Counted from the stretch's first letter, positions 12,001 to 25,319 are shown. The stretch: 64,000 nt of DNA from Echinococcus granulosus (GCF_000524195.1 NW_020170428.1:214722-278721), one strand, 5' to 3'. The notes: generated from the letters alone by a model not told the origin. A program made the numbers and translations.

Positions 12001-15000
12001 TGTATTGTGTTTTGCTTGTTCATTGAAGGGGGCGGGGCCCTCTTCCTATTGGCCACTCATTTGGCAGCCTGTGGTGACTTCCCAAGTTTTTGTAAAGCAA
12101 AAATGAACCAGAGACTAAAAATTATGTGTAATATTAGAAGTAATCTGCTTAAAGAACCAGTATTTTGTGGTGAGTGCCTAAGTTTTTACCGCTCTCATTG
12201 TGGGAGGCCTCTTTCCGTTGGTCGAGCCATTCGCCAGTCCTAGGTGAGGTTTTAGAAAGTATTGACAGTCCGTGCAGACGCAATTCTGCCCTTCATTTCT
12301 GTTAAAAACGTCTGATGTCATGCCTAATAGATATTCAATAAAATGTTTCTTTTATCTCTTTCCTAAGTTATGAGAATTTCGCTTCTTTCAACTGGTCTGA
12401 TTATGGTAGGCTGTCTGAACAGTGATGACTCTTGGTTAACTACTCATGCCCTAATCCAACGCTGTCTTCGGATCTACGCAATGTTTGTAACTGTCAAATT
12501 TGAAAATTATATCTTTTTGCATTTGTATTCCGAAAAAAATGCAGATGAATTTCGTCGTATCCCTATTCGGTGGAATGGAGGAGGTTCAACAAAAGTGGTT
12601 TTGCAACTGGGAGGTCGGTCGACGTTGCGCCGCTCTGGAAGCCCTTCAAAATCTCCTTATCCTTGGTCTCCATAGCGATTTCAACATGAGCAGGGAGCTC
12701 GAGGAGTCTCTGATTCACCTCGTGCATCTTATGTGCCGTTTTAGGGAAGTTCTTGTTCAGTAAGTCCATACTTTCCCTAATCGCCTTTACGAATTTGAAT
12801 TAATTCATCGTTGGTGTGAACCCAAATTGGGCCATTTAGTGTTTTGAGCATAAACTTTGCCTTTTGTGGGAGTTGATATCTTAAGTGTAATTTTTGCCTC
12901 CTGAATTACTTGTTTTTTCATTTTTAAAGGAGTCGTAAATTCTTGGTATTAGTGAGCTAGTAAATTAGCGTTGTTTGTGACTGGCAGTTCCAGCATGGAA
13001 GGAGTCAATACAACAGTGCGGGCGGGAGCTCAGAACTGACCTAGGGACTGTTTGGTTTGATGATAGAATGGTCGCTTAATGTTGGTTGATGTGTCGGACG
13101 GACAGCTCCTTCATAGCTGCGTTGTAGCCACAAGACAGATCAGAAAAGTGGGGAATAATTCGGGTAAGCTGAAGGGAGCTGTGTAATGGAGAGAAGTGGT
13201 GAATACATCCTTCCTAAGCTAACGTGATTTGGTGGAGTTGCTATCACGATGAAATTGAAATCGTTTCAAATGATTCGTTGCGACAAATAAAAAGTTTGAC
13301 ATCGGGAAAGACAGGAGGTCTTTAATGTTCGTCAGATAATACATCTACATCTACAGTTGCTATCATACTTCTTTGCTCTCCTTCAAAGATGTAAGATGTG
13401 CAAGCTCAGAGTGATTGGGGACTAGAAATGGATCTGCACCTAATCGTCGTGGAAGTCGATGCACAGGAGACCAAGAAGGCTAACTAGCTCGATGTGTAAC
13501 TCATATCGTTTTCATCTCATGTCTTAAAATCTTAAATAGACGGACTTCTAAGACTATCAAAGAGCTACGAGACTGGGAGCGGAATTATGCCATCGACATG
13601 GAGGCATATGCCCCGAGAAACAATTAAAATTGGACTGTTTGTTTTTTTATTTCTTAGACAGGTGAAAAGTAATATGGTGGAATCGGGTGGGAATGTGAGC
13701 AACTTCACACTCCTTGGTTGCCGTGATAAATTGGAGCACCTGGCGCTCTCCTTCTGCCGGTCCCTTCTTCCAGACTTAGTCGGTCGAGCGGAGTGGCTTT
13801 CTCGACTGCTTGGTGAGATATTTTGGTTTCGGTTCCTCAAGTCCATCTACTCCGCGTTTGGATCCATTTAGATCTGCCCATTTGTTTAAATTCCCACCTC
13901 TGTTGCACTCATTCATCTCCGGTTTGGCAACCCGGTTCTATTCTCTCCACACCCCCATATTGGCCACATACTGCACGGATCCATTCATTCCTTAGGCATT
14001 CATCTGTCACTTTTGTATCCACCGACTTTTGATGCTCCCAGTTGTTGTCTTTTAACCCCCTAGAATTCATTCCTCCATTTCATCTACCTTTGCTGCTTCA
14101 AGTAAGATTTTAGGCTTCAAGACAGCGATGTGCGACGAGGGCCAACAAAACACCCAAAGTAGGAAACGGGGGTTATTTGAATTTTCGTCGTTCCAGTGGT
14201 TAAGAAATGCGGCCAAACTAGCCTTACGAAACAGCAATGGCGACAACAATGGTGATGAAGCGAGCATCGGCGGATTTCTGGGTGCGGCTCAGTACTGGAG
14301 ACAACAGGGTTTTGAACAACACCATCAAAATTTTGAAAGGGATAAATAGGAACGCAACAGCACTACCCACATTGGTTCTATTCAGTTCTCCTTCCCTCGG
14401 GTTTTTTGAGTCGGATGGAATGACTTTCACAGTGGTTTGATGAAGCACTTCAATGGAAGCATGGATTTTTTCTCCTTGTTTTGGATGGTAGTCTTGAATT
14501 CTTCGTCGACGGTAACAGAAAGTGAGACGACATCCTAACTTCTCACTGGATGACTTTCTGTTTCAAGGTTTTTTTTTATCAATCCAAAATCATCTATGCA
14601 TTCATCTCTTGTTTATCTACCCTGATTTACACTTTCACCCGTGAATTTATCAATTGCCTGATCCATTTACACAATTTTTAGTTCATGCAATCCTGCAACG
14701 ATTCCCTTTGATGGTTAGCTGGTTTTTGAGCAGCTCCCCAAGACATCAAAGGCACTAACTCCCAGAATAACTTTTGTTGCTCGTGAAGTCTTTCCTGAAG
14801 TCATAGTGAGCCATGTCAGTATGAAAGAAGGTTTATTCTTAGAACGAGGAAGATGTAGGAGATTGGAAGGCCATTCTGCCAAGTTATTGTTGATAAGGTA
14901 CCAACCGTGTCGAGATTTCCTACTGTCAATGCATTAGTAGCTTGACGTGGAGGTGTCGGACAATTCGTTGCAATACGTTTGCTTCAAGATTTTCCATTCA

Positions 15001-17709
15001 TACAAATGAAGAATAGGCCTTCTCTTAATCCAAGACTGACAGCTAACCGACACTCTTTCCAATGGCGTGTTTTTACAACGCGCATGAAGGAGGTGGTAAA
15101 AAAAACATTAATAGTCCTCGAGGCTTGTGGCCTGCTATCCGTCATCCGGATGCTTGTGAGCGTAAGCTGTTTGTTCGGTAGCTTCCACTACGATGCTGCT
15201 TTTAATTTCAAACCGCGTTAAGTACGACTGACGCATTAATCTCGAGATAATCGTTTGATCAAACAAGGCAAGGAGGGTCTTTCCCCATTACCATGATATG
15301 TCTATCCTTGAGTGGTTCGCCTCTCTCTTTAAACACTTGATTCCCCCAGCTAAACTCCATTTGCAAGGCAGGTGGGGTCGGTTTACATGCAATAGAAGCA
15401 ACTACCCAAAAGTGTTAGGAGGAGAGTAGCAAACTCTCAGAAGAAGTCCATCCGTAACGGTGTTCTGCTGACCCAGGCCAACGCCTTATGCTCCGTGCAT
15501 TTTACAAATCCTCAAAAAACCGGGAAATTGCACCACCTCTTCGGCCACCGAATAAAAGATTGTGGCTGTTTTGTAACCGTGGCGACTCATGTGTTTGATC
15601 CCCATTTAGATTCCTCTCTTATCGACACGCTGTGTTCTTCGGTGCGTGGAGAATGGCTTTCCTTCCTGCATGATCTCTTGTCCTCTCAGTGGTGAGTTCA
15701 ACTTCCTTCTTAAATCAACATCCAACACTTCATCGTCATTTGCGTCTTCACTCTTTAATTTCAGTCGTGGTTACGCCAATCACCCAGCCACCTGGAAAAG
15801 TAAGTTAAATCCATCTTTGGACATTTAGCCCCCTACCCTCCGCCTCATTTTCCAGCTCGGTTGTGGTCGGAGGTGTTGCCACACTTCCTCTCGCGTGCTT
15901 GCACCAACTCCTCTTGGGCGAAAGAGGCTGTTGAAGTGGCTCAACTTTTTACGCTTCTGGCTCATGCACCGTCGTCAAATCTGTCGCTATGGGACCTACT
16001 TTCCCGTTTCGTCTTCAAGACAGATTTATCATTCTCGTAAGCTGCTGTCTGTTCTGTCCTGATATTTATAAATGGTAGTGTTTAAATTAGCCTCAGAAAG
16101 GACGGGTTAGGCCATTTTTGACCCATCTGCAACATCTCCAGATTTCGTAGACTTTATCTTCGGCGTTTTTTCAACGATTCCGTTTCGCTGAAATGCCTTC
16201 TGTGCACCCAAATCACTGCAGTGAATGTGGAACAGGCTTGGCAGTTCTACGTCACCTGGTTGACCTATCGACTCATTGACGGTGCCGATGATTGTGGAGG
16301 TGTTCCCTCCCTACGTGTGATAGGGTGTGAATTGCCCGACGGAGTACTCACTCTGGTGGATACTGGAGATGCGGAGATTTCACTGCTTCGACTGTGTCAA
16401 AGATTTGAGGCAGTGAAGGTGAGTCCCCGTAGCTATTTTGCATCTGAATTGAGTCCACATAGATAGCGCTTAGGTAAAATGGATGGGAGGTTAAGTAGGT
16501 GGCTGGTTGGAAGATTGGATGGATGGAATGGTTGGGTAGATGGATGATCGGATGAGTTAGTGACTGACTAGGTCAGGATGGACCGATATACAAATAGCTG
16601 AATGGGTTGATAATGGAGTGGAATGGTGGACGAATTAGTCTATGGATTGCCTGGTGGATGGTTAATTGCTTTCTAGATGACTGGGTCTACCCGATTCACA
16701 ATGGAATTGGAACAAGCACGGTAGTTAGTTGCTACCTGGCTGATGCGCCATTCCAATAGCGACACTAACGGACATGGAAGTGTTGTGATTGTTTATTAGT
16801 GAATGGGGTAGGTGCATCAACAAGACATGGATAGATGAAGGAATGTATATGGGGTTACTGGACCTGTTGGTAAATGAATGAGCGGACAGGCGGCTCGGTG
16901 GACATCTCGAGACACCTTTGAAGCGTTCGACTCGCTACTATATCCACAGTCGTTGGTAGGGGATATCAGGAATGGACTTGTGTTGAATGGATTACTCCTG
17001 TCTGATATAGGCCCTTAGGCAGCCCTTTGAAATGGTATCTCTCCGTATTCGCGAGATGATTACAACGGTTTCTTGTGGGCTTGACTGCAACGATGAAGGA
17101 ATAGCTGTAAGACTTGTAAGGCAAATCGGAGATCCAAAATAGGATGGACATACGGATGAATTGGCGACCGACGATAACATTTGGGGATGGACGGTTTGAT
17201 TACGCACTAATGGTTGGGCCAGGAGTGGATTGATTCTGATTCCTTGAAGTCCCGAGTCCCCTGTCTCCACCACATCAGTAATATGGACATTTTTGCGGTT
17301 CAAACTAATTCCATGGGGCGGAGGATGACGTTATTATTGTGCTCCCAAATATTGCTCCTTTTCTTTCCTGACTGGTAGGTGGACAGAATTTGCGTGGAGC
17401 TGTTTGGATGGATTAGATGAATTAATAAATTAGGGCCAGGTTTTTGGAATGTAGATGTCTAGGAGGATGTTTGTTTCGCCCTGTCGTATTGAAAAGTGCG
17501 ATAGATGGATTTCTGAGGAATTTGTGGTTCTGTGGAGCGAGGTTTATCTTGAAGGAGTTGTCCGCCTTCCAGCCCTTTCCGTCGTCTTCGAAAATGTTTT
17601 GGCGCACTTGGCTACACTTCGCTCCCACTGCGACGATCCTCTTGCAACACATTCACTGGCACTAATAGCAGCGATTCTTGCAACCCTAACCGCGCACATT
17701 TATCTCTGA
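9046..17709 (+). CDS. multi-exon alpha-helical HEAT-like protein, tentatively RIF1-like (first part)
   Basis: Eighteen exons join in matching phase: 9046-9151, 9335-9401, 9536-9576, 9613-9664, 9871-10045, 10081-10305, 11082-11153, 11211-11333, 11426-11475, 11521-11595, 11646-11766, 12545-12759, 13658-13812, 15610-15691, 15765-15799, 15856-16036, 16142-16418 and 17455-17709 (768 aa to a TGA). The product is rich in Leu/Trp amphipathic helices, like an armadillo/HEAT solenoid. Segments such as DKLRLWHVYWSAL, TWKTRLWSEVLPHFL and LWSEVYLEGV occur in the order and near the spacing of the tryptophan-containing helices of RIF1, a replication-timing and DNA-repair scaffold. The match is weak and from memory. 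The last exon reaches a stop with no usable GT, although similar exons resume at 19419, so the two parts are probably one gene with an unresolved junction. Introns of 35 and 36 bp occur (10046-10080, 9577-9612). Confidence 0.6.
14970..15220 (+). repeat. dispersed repeat, copy A
   Basis: Intronic segment sharing ordered blocks (CTTCTCTTA..., CCAACGG/CCAATGGCGTG, GCATGAAGGAGG, GTCATCCGGATG, AGCTTCCACTACGATG) with the segments at 23750-24090 (same strand) and 21130-21500 (opposite strand). It is diverged, has no open frame, and may be a non-autonomous transposon family. Confidence 0.45.
16480..16700. repeat. GGATGG-rich degenerate satellite in intron
   Basis: Repeated GGATGGATGG, TAGATGGATGAT and similar units in the intron after the exon ending at 16418. 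It is low complexity, not coding. Confidence 0.5.
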
Positions 17710-19418
17710 ATTCCTCATTTGGGGGAAGTGGTTTCCACAAAGATCGTAGCGGAAAAGACGTTTTTTTTTAAAGGTCACTTTGAAAGGCTTGTAATTGCTT
17801 TTCATCTTTCCTTATTTTTCTTGAATGTTCTGACATTCATATAAACCCATTCTACAATTAATTTCCTTTGTAAAGAGGGGAAAATGGTCTAGGCTCATTC
17901 TTGGCCTAAAAAAGGAAGAGTTCTGGGGAGGGGAAGGAAATGCGCTCTCCTCTCGTAGGGTGGTAGAGCAAACGTTCGTCCGGGTTCGAGATGGTTTCAA
18001 AAGAACACTTTCTGAGATTTCTGTGAATTTACAGCAATTATGCGATGGACTAACACCACCACTTTGCTGTCGACTGTTCCACTACTCCTTTTTTTCCATT
18101 TTTTTTTAAAAAAAAACCCAACGTGGAGTCGGGTTAAATTGGTGCGCATGGATACCCGTGGAGGGGTCGCTGGCACCCCCCACCACCCTCAAGTCAGTCG
18201 AAGTTAAATAACATATCGTAAACAAAGAGCTTCTGTTCTGTGTCGTAAATGTGTTTTTGTTCTCTTGACGATCTCGATACATTTGTCGAGGTCCTTATCA
18301 CCTGTGACATTTCGCCAAATTTTGTTGACAAGGGGCACTGCGGCATGCCTTAGGTGGATCTAGTGTGGAGAGATGGCTGGGTATTTGGTGAATGCATGAC
18401 CCACTAAAGCCACTATTGCCTATCGTCAGCGCATTCCCACTTCTCCCTCCACTCCTCCCATCCCATTAGCCTTGTTTCCTCGAAAGCCGGAAGGAATTCG
18501 TTATATTTTGCTACTTTGCACAGACGCGAATGACCATTTAGCAGCTCTTGCACCTCTCCCATCTGCAGCCCTAAAGCAGTGAATCCAAGCGCACACCTTT
18601 CACTGCTTTAATTCCTGCATGAAGGGAAGATGCTCGACACAGGAATCTTGCTTTTTATTTAGAAGGGGAGATCCATGACAAGGAGGAACAGGTCATGCCA
18701 CCATGGTTGCAAGGAGATCAGTGCTGCGAGTGTTTGCAACCGCAGAAAGCATCCTAGACTGTCTTGTGATCTCGTTCAGTTCCACCCATTCAACTTACAA
18801 GGCGACTTGAAATGTGCAGTCAGGTGATAGTCATGTACTCACGTTCAGATCTCACTCACCTTGATGGATAAGGTTTTCGGGTCATTCTGATTGAGAACTC
18901 CACAGCATCCATGTTCAGACATATCAACACAGGTTCATAAGACTCAGGATACGTCAAGACCATTGCACGCGTGACCTGCCAAAGTGGGTGGGTGAAGATA
19001 TTCATGACCATGTGGCCTCCTTGGCTCTCCTAGCCTGAACGTCTCAGGTGTTCTTATGCCTGAGGCGTCGTTTAGAGGCTAACCAACAAATGCGTGTCGT
19101 CAAGCAGCGCAATAAATTGCTACTCGGTTGGTTTTTGGCAAACAGACTTTTACGTATCAAAGAGATGTGAAATGCAGCCTTGCCTGAGGTGAGTTAATTT
19201 AAATCGACTCATCCCTGGTTTAAACCACCCAGCTAACCTCGAGGAGTCAAATGGGATTGGAATCGTAGCCATGTGAAATCTCACCTCTTCTCCTGGTTGA
19301 CGAGAAGTTGAACTGGAATTAAGTCACTTTAGGCTTATTAGAGTGCTTCACCTCATCCATTCACAGATCCTTCTACTCTGGCCGAAATACTCAGTATTTG
19401 CATTTCTAGACCTTTCAG
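17710..19418. other. non-coding stretch between the two HEAT-like segments
   Basis: 1.7 kb without a supportable exon. It contains poly-T/poly-A runs near 18090-18115. It is either a long intron or an intergenic spacer, depending on whether the TGA at 17707 is a true end. Confidence 0.4.
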
Positions 19419-22400
19419 GAACGCATGGCCTTCAAGTCAGATACTCTTCGTCGACTAACTCCACTAGCTCAACTATTAACTTCCATGATGGAGCGTTTCC
19501 TCACCACTTCCACACCTTCAGAGAGCGAAATCACCACAGCCTATCGAGCAAGTGCTTCTCTTTTCCAAGTTGCCTCTGCTCTTCTCTATTCTCCGGACGG
19601 CGTCTTTACTCACCTCTTCGATACCTTTTTGTTGCCGCCTTGGCGACGACTGACGAAGGAGTCTTTGGTCAAAAGAACTACTGTTCAGAGCTGTGTGGCG
19701 GAAAATTTGCCAGCAGTAGGTTGCTAACCCCATTTTTGTACGAGTGAGTAGCCAATAAGGAGGATATCTTGGTTAAAATTTTGAATATGATTGGTGAACA
19801 AATAGCCAATGAGAAGAATGCTCAAGCTCCGAAGTAGCCAACCAAATTGCGGAATTAGTGCAAATCCAAAGCTCTATTAGTTAAATGAGGTACAGTAAAA
19901 GCTGCTTCCATAATGTTCCATGGTTTTTCAACAATCCGTTAACCGCGTATGTAAGTTGAGGGAATAACTAAGGCTGAGTAATTATAAGCATTCAGTTAAC
20001 CGACTAGAATACAGATTACTGAAATTACCAAGACATTCTATTTATCTCTGTAGCGTTTTGGGGGCTGTATTTTCGCAAAGCTTGTATAATTTCATGGGAA
20101 TACGATTTGGTTATCAGATGCTGATGCGACCGTACTGCCAGAGATCCTCAATATCCACTAAAGTGGAACTGGGGATCGGCATGTGAAACGGCGATGGGGA
20201 AAGGGGTTGTCTAAGAACGGCGCTGTGCTTTTCAAGACAAATCATTTTATGCCGTCCTTTTATTCCACGAAACTACTTGATCACCTTATACCTTTGTTAT
20301 CGAAGTAGATTGGCAACCCGTGCCGGAAGTTGACAAAGTTCCACTCCTTGTGGTCGATCGACTGATCGGTCTCTGATGCTTGCCTCAGAATTTGCGATTG
20401 TTTCGATCAAGTCACGTCTTTGCCTTTTCATTTCACCCAGTTCCTTCGTGGAATTGCACAACTGAACTTCCTCAAGGACCCCTTCATCGTTAGGATGCTG
20501 CGTGAACTCCTTCGAACTGTCTTTTTTTCTGTGGGAACCAATCACGTCGCGGTGATTTAAGAGATTTACGTTTTCTACACACTTTTCTAGATTCTCTCGT
20601 AGTGTTTTGGTATTTCTGGTTTTTGCAGTCTGCTGTACAAATGAGCGACCTGGCCTCTTACAGAGCACATGTGCTGAAGGTTTTGGCACAAGAATTCATC
20701 TCCCACCTGGAAGAACCATCTAACGGATGGAGTGAGAACGCGAAAATGGTAGGATGAGGCTATTTTGTTAATAACCGTGGGTCTGAGCCGTTTTCTCGTG
20801 TGTTGCGGGTTGAGCAATTAAAGGGGGGCTCGCATGACTGTTTTAGTGGATGAAATTCTTCGAAGAAATGGATGCGCGGACGATGACTTTGGGCCAGTGG
20901 CTGAGGTGAGTTTGTGAGCTACGATTTATGTGTCCCGTCTAATCATGGGTTTTTTTGAAGATGTGTTAGCGTCGATCTCAATGACATACAGTGGTTTGTG
21001 TTCTTCATCATTCAAATTGTTACGTGAATTCGTGACATGTTGAAATACAGGTAAACTATTTTGTCAGGAAAAACTCTCGTTCGTGTTTAATTCGGATGAC
21101 GAATGAAACGATTCACTTGCATCTACATTAGGTGGGAAGAAAAGGTAAAGTCGTAGTGGAGGCTGTTGAGCAAATGGATGTCGCCCACATGCATTAGGAT
21201 ACCACATGCCGGATGACGAACCTCAAGGCCTGTCGACTAATTTCTCACTTCCTCCACGTGCGTTCTAAGTAGATGTCGTTGGGAAAGTATCGTTGGCCAG
21301 CCGATTGACTGCCTGACTGTCAGAAGGTTGATAAGAAAAGGCTTCTGTATTGTAACTTCCCTGAACTGAAGGAACACCTCATAGAGTGTCCGCAAAAGCT
21401 CTGCTCATTAGACCTCTGTGTCTCCAGGGCGTACACCAATTCACCCCTTCCCCCGAAGAACATGCTTGTGTGTGTGTGCGTTAGTCGTGAACCGTAGACG
21501 CAACTGAAGGTCATCCAACAACTACTGGTGAGGCCTATCCACTTACTACCCCACGACTCTAATGTGTCCTATGGGGTGGGGTTTTGAGTCGGCGCTGGGA
21601 CTGTTCACTGACGCAGAAGAAGGCGTCATTCTAACAAGACAAGGCATGATCTCACAGATCATCCTGGTGCAGACCTTAATTGTAATAAGGCTTGTCACCT
21701 TGATTTCGGCTGGAAGGGAGTAAGGGAGGGAAGGAGGTACTGCCTCATCGTTCAAATTTCCTTGAGTTTGCATCTCAAGCAGATGATTCCCACCGCCTTT
21801 CAGCGTTTGCGAATTAGAAAAGACAGGAGATAAATTTGAGGTGGAAGCGGTGATGCCCAAAGCTACGTTGTTAGCATGGAACGTTGGGCAGCGTGGCGCA
21901 ACTCGGAGGCTGCATCGACACTACCTTTTCTCACCCATACACGTAGCTAACTTACGCAGTTTCTCAGTTTTTGCGTTCTTTACCACCCTTTTCATATTTC
22001 AGAGATGCTCCGTACCTCCTTTGGCCAGTGGCAGAGCTACTAGCTGGCGAGAGGAACGCGAAATCTTCCACGTCCCTTAACAACCGCTGTGTCAGTGCTT
22101 TTAACACTTTTACTACAAGGTGGAAGAACGTGGATTCTGCTACGGACGACGGTGGTGATAGCGGAACTCTAAGGTAGGTATGAGTCTTGCTGCTAGCCTT
22201 CCCAACGGGAGAAGCCCATGGACATTTGGCTTCCTCTTGTTTACTTGCTATTTTGTTGGCCAGAACGCTTCTATGAATTGGTTACGGATGCGGAAGTATG
22301 GCAATTGGGAAGCAATTTTTCTGATGGTAAACATCCATCCTGGTGATTTTAGTAATGGGTAAATACCCATCCATCCATCACGTTTCCATCCACCATTTTT

Positions 22401-25266
22401 CGATCTTTTAGGCGAAAATCGGGTTCTTTTTGTTTATTTGCTCTTCCCTTTTTTTTGGTGAATTCACATTTCATGTATAATTGCTGCATAGTATTGCTTC
22501 TAGACGATGAAATTTAAAGCATGTGATTTTCTCAAGTGAAAGTTGTTACGTCCCCACTTTGTTTCGGTTTAGTGGAAGCATGGACCCTTTCTCGTAGTTT
22601 CCGGTTACTGATTGTCTCATTTCCGCTTGATTAGCCATTGCTGTCTGTGTCACTTTACCTGCGGTAGCCGCTGAAATTGCATTCAACAATGAATTAAGGT
22701 CGGGATGTAATGCCCTGAGATTTGATTGGAGGGTTTTGTCTGAGCGGCCGGAGACACCGCCCTCTCTCCCAATCACGGTGATCCACTGGCAGAGAGCACA
22801 AATTCAGACCCCTTTAATGGCATCAACCCCGCAGTGCCTCCTTTTTGAATATTTTCAATGTCGTATAGCACTGCCGTGTTTTGCTATCTCACTTTTGACG
22901 CAGGAAGTGATATTTGGGAGTTGGGCGTGTCGCATTGTCGATTCCGGAGTCAAGTAGTAAAACGTGCGCCGTGAAAGCCCTTTTTCCTGGGATATGTGCC
23001 TCGGCCGAGATGGATAGATACGGGAATAACCCCTGACTACTCTGTTTTCTGTAAAAATTACTTTTTGTCAGAAGTTAACTAACCGGCACGTTCTTTGACG
23101 TTTTGGCGATACTCGGTAAACAGTGAACCGGAGGCCACTTGCGGGGGGGAGGACCTCGTGTCCAGTCGACTTTGAAATGGGGAAGTGGTGTGGGTAATTT
23201 GCCTATGGCAAGTCTGTGGCTCATGTGATGCTGTTTTTGGATCTGTGAAAGGAAATTCAACACCACCGACGCCTCTCGCCTCCAGTTTAAAGGTGGCTAG
23301 CGCCTGGATATCACTTTGCTGCCCAAGGTTGTAAGGTAGCAAAAGGAGTTCTCTTGGCTTCTTTCGAACTATAAGTAATCGTGTGAAACTTTTTTTAGAG
23401 AATCATTTTTCCTTTTATTTGTTGAAAGACGAAGCCCTTTCCTAATCCGTTCCCAAAAGGCCAGTCTGGCAGCGAATGTCTCTTTTTGAGAAACTTCCTT
23501 TTCTCTGGAACTAAAAAAGAAAAAGTGGCACCACCTACCTCCGTTCTACTTTCCAGTCAACCAGTCCTTTTCCCATGTAATTGTCCTCTATCCAAGCTTT
23601 CTTCGAGGACAAGAGAAGAGGATGGGGCAGGGCCTTCTTTCTGCTTCATTCTGAGGTGTGAATCTGGCAGACACAAAGCCCTCGTGCAACTGATCTACTA
23701 GTCCCGGGTGCTTCTTTCACAGCCGTAATTGTTGTTATTTGGCATGTGAATGGTCGTGCCACGCACTCGCACACACCCATAAAGCATGTTCTTTGGGTGG
23801 ATGAATTGGTGCACGCCCCAGAGGCGTGGACGGCTCCTGAGTGGACCTTCTGCGGATAATACATGGGGCACCCACTCGGCTAACAGAGGTTGCAGTACAG
23901 AAGCCTTTTCTTGTCACACTTCGGTCGGCCAGTCGGTTGGCCAACAATCCCTTCCCAACGATGTCTTTTTATGACGCATGTGAAGGAGGAGAAGAACTTG
24001 TTGACAGTCCCTGAGGCTCGTCGTCCGGCACTTGGGCGTCATACATTTGCTCAGCAGCTTCCACCACAGCTTTACCTTTTCACTTAACGTAGACGCAAGC
24101 GAACTGTTTTACTTATCACTCGAGGTAACCACGATTGGAGGTTCGTCTTGGCACCTCAGTTAGGATTTAGACCCTTCTCTGACCTGATCCGGAAAGGCGG
24201 GTCTTCCTTCTTTAACATGATGGAACTTTGCTTGAGTGGTTCTGTCTTCAAACATCACATACTACAGCTTCCCTTGCCAATTTGACAAGCAGCGTCTACG
24301 GCACACTCGGAAACAAGACGAGCTCGATTTGTAAAGCCGACAACCTGGAATCGCATCCATCAGGTCCAAGCGGCATTTTTTAAGGATTGGTGACTTGATG
24401 AAAGCAGTCGAGACCAAGATACAGAGTACAGCACCAAAGTATGTTTGACAAGTTCCTACAAGCTACATGACGTCATGGTGGAGATCTTCATGTAATCCAT
24501 TTAAAGCAGAAGCTCGCAGTAGTTCATCCGACCCGGTGTCCAGAAAATATGGACAGTGGGCAAATTTTAATGGGAAATGGATTGGTGTTTGGTAAACTAC
24601 CATCTCATTATTCTCGGATAAGATTAACTCCAGCAGTTGGCCAAGTTCTATTCATACACACACGCATATAGGAAAAAGCTCTCCTCTCTGTGCCCATCCT
24701 ACGACCCATCAGTCAGTCGGCGGTGGAAGGGCCAGACGGACTGGTAATTTGACAACCTGAGGCGACCCTCGCAGACAAAACATACTTTTTACCCGAACAA
24801 ACACGCAGCTCCAAATCACTGGTGTCCGTAAGCAAGAGACAGTTGTTATTTGTTGTTATTAGCACCAATCGCCACTCGTACAAGATTCGCTTTTGGCAAT
24901 CGGAAAACGAGGTAACTCGTGTCAAGTATAATTAGAGAAATTTGAATTAGGACACTGTACCTCCAAACTTTGAATAGGTAATAGCAATTCCCTCTCCGCT
25001 CCCCTCTCGTGACAAAAATACGATGCCTTGTCAACACCTCTATGACTACTGACTGTTCTATAAATAACCTCCTGGTAACGGGCAGTTGATGTTGTTGGCC
25101 TTAAAGCGACTAGACCCACACTGCCCTACTCTCGTTAGTCTACCCTTCTTTTCCTTTGGATAGAAAGGACGTCATCACCAGCTTCCGCACCGTCTACCAA
25201 TTGACAACCAAACCATCAACTGCCTGCGTCTTCAACAAACACTTGAAGAAGTGTGATCTTTGGTGA
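19419..25266 (+). CDS. HEAT-like protein, second part or separate gene
   Basis: Five phase-consistent exons: 19419-19715, 20629-20748, 20847-20905, 22003-22173 and 25164-25266, ending in TGA with AATAAA overlapping the stop and again at 25301-25306. About 249 residues, helical, including FNTFTTRWKNV near the C-terminus, reminiscent of the final HEAT repeats of RIF1. The first exon starts in frame after TTTCAG and has an ATG six bases in (19425). It is therefore either an internal exon continuing the upstream gene or the start of a separate, possibly trans-spliced, transcript. No RIF1-type long disordered tail or C-terminal domain is present. The last junction spans about 3 kb, so the final exon is less certain than the others. 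Confidence 0.5.
21130..21500 (-). repeat. dispersed repeat, copy B (arm of inverted pair)
   Basis: Its reverse complement matches 23750-24090 over most of its length. Shared blocks include CATGTTCTT, GAATTGGTG, CAGTACAGAAGCC versus CAATACAGAAGCC, CCTTTTCTT, GGCCAACGA, CCCAACGA, GTCATCCGGCA and TTGCTCAACAGCC. The arms flank the exon at 22003-22173. Confidence 0.6.
23750..24090 (+). repeat. dispersed repeat, copy C (arm of inverted pair)
   Basis: Reverse-complement partner of 21130-21500 and direct relative of 14970-15220. Lies in the long intron before the last exon at 25164. No coding capacity seen. Confidence 0.6.
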
Positions 25267-25271
25267 ATAAA
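25266..25271 (+). terminator. poly(A) signal overlapping the stop codon
   Basis: AATAAA begins on the last base of the TGA at 25264-25266; a second AATAAA lies at 25301-25306. Together they support a plus-strand 3' end just before the assembly gap. Confidence 0.5.
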
Positions 25272-25319
25272 GTCATTCTTTCTGCTTGTTATGAGCAGAA
25301 AATAAATGGAAGGTGGGGG

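Noticed and set aside
14067..14448. Several overlapping 66-74 aa frames on both strands
   Set aside because: They lie in an intron of the plus-strand gene, overlap each other and show no family features.
17955..18000. tRNA-like GGTAGAGC and GGGTTCGAGA motifs
   Set aside because: The D-like and T-like motifs are too close together to form a tRNA cloverleaf.
20297..20689. 130 aa minus-strand frame, charged and coiled-coil-like
   Set aside because: It looks somewhat coding but overlaps the plus-strand exon at 20629-20748, has no clear start context or partner exons, and no recognised family. Left out as unproven.
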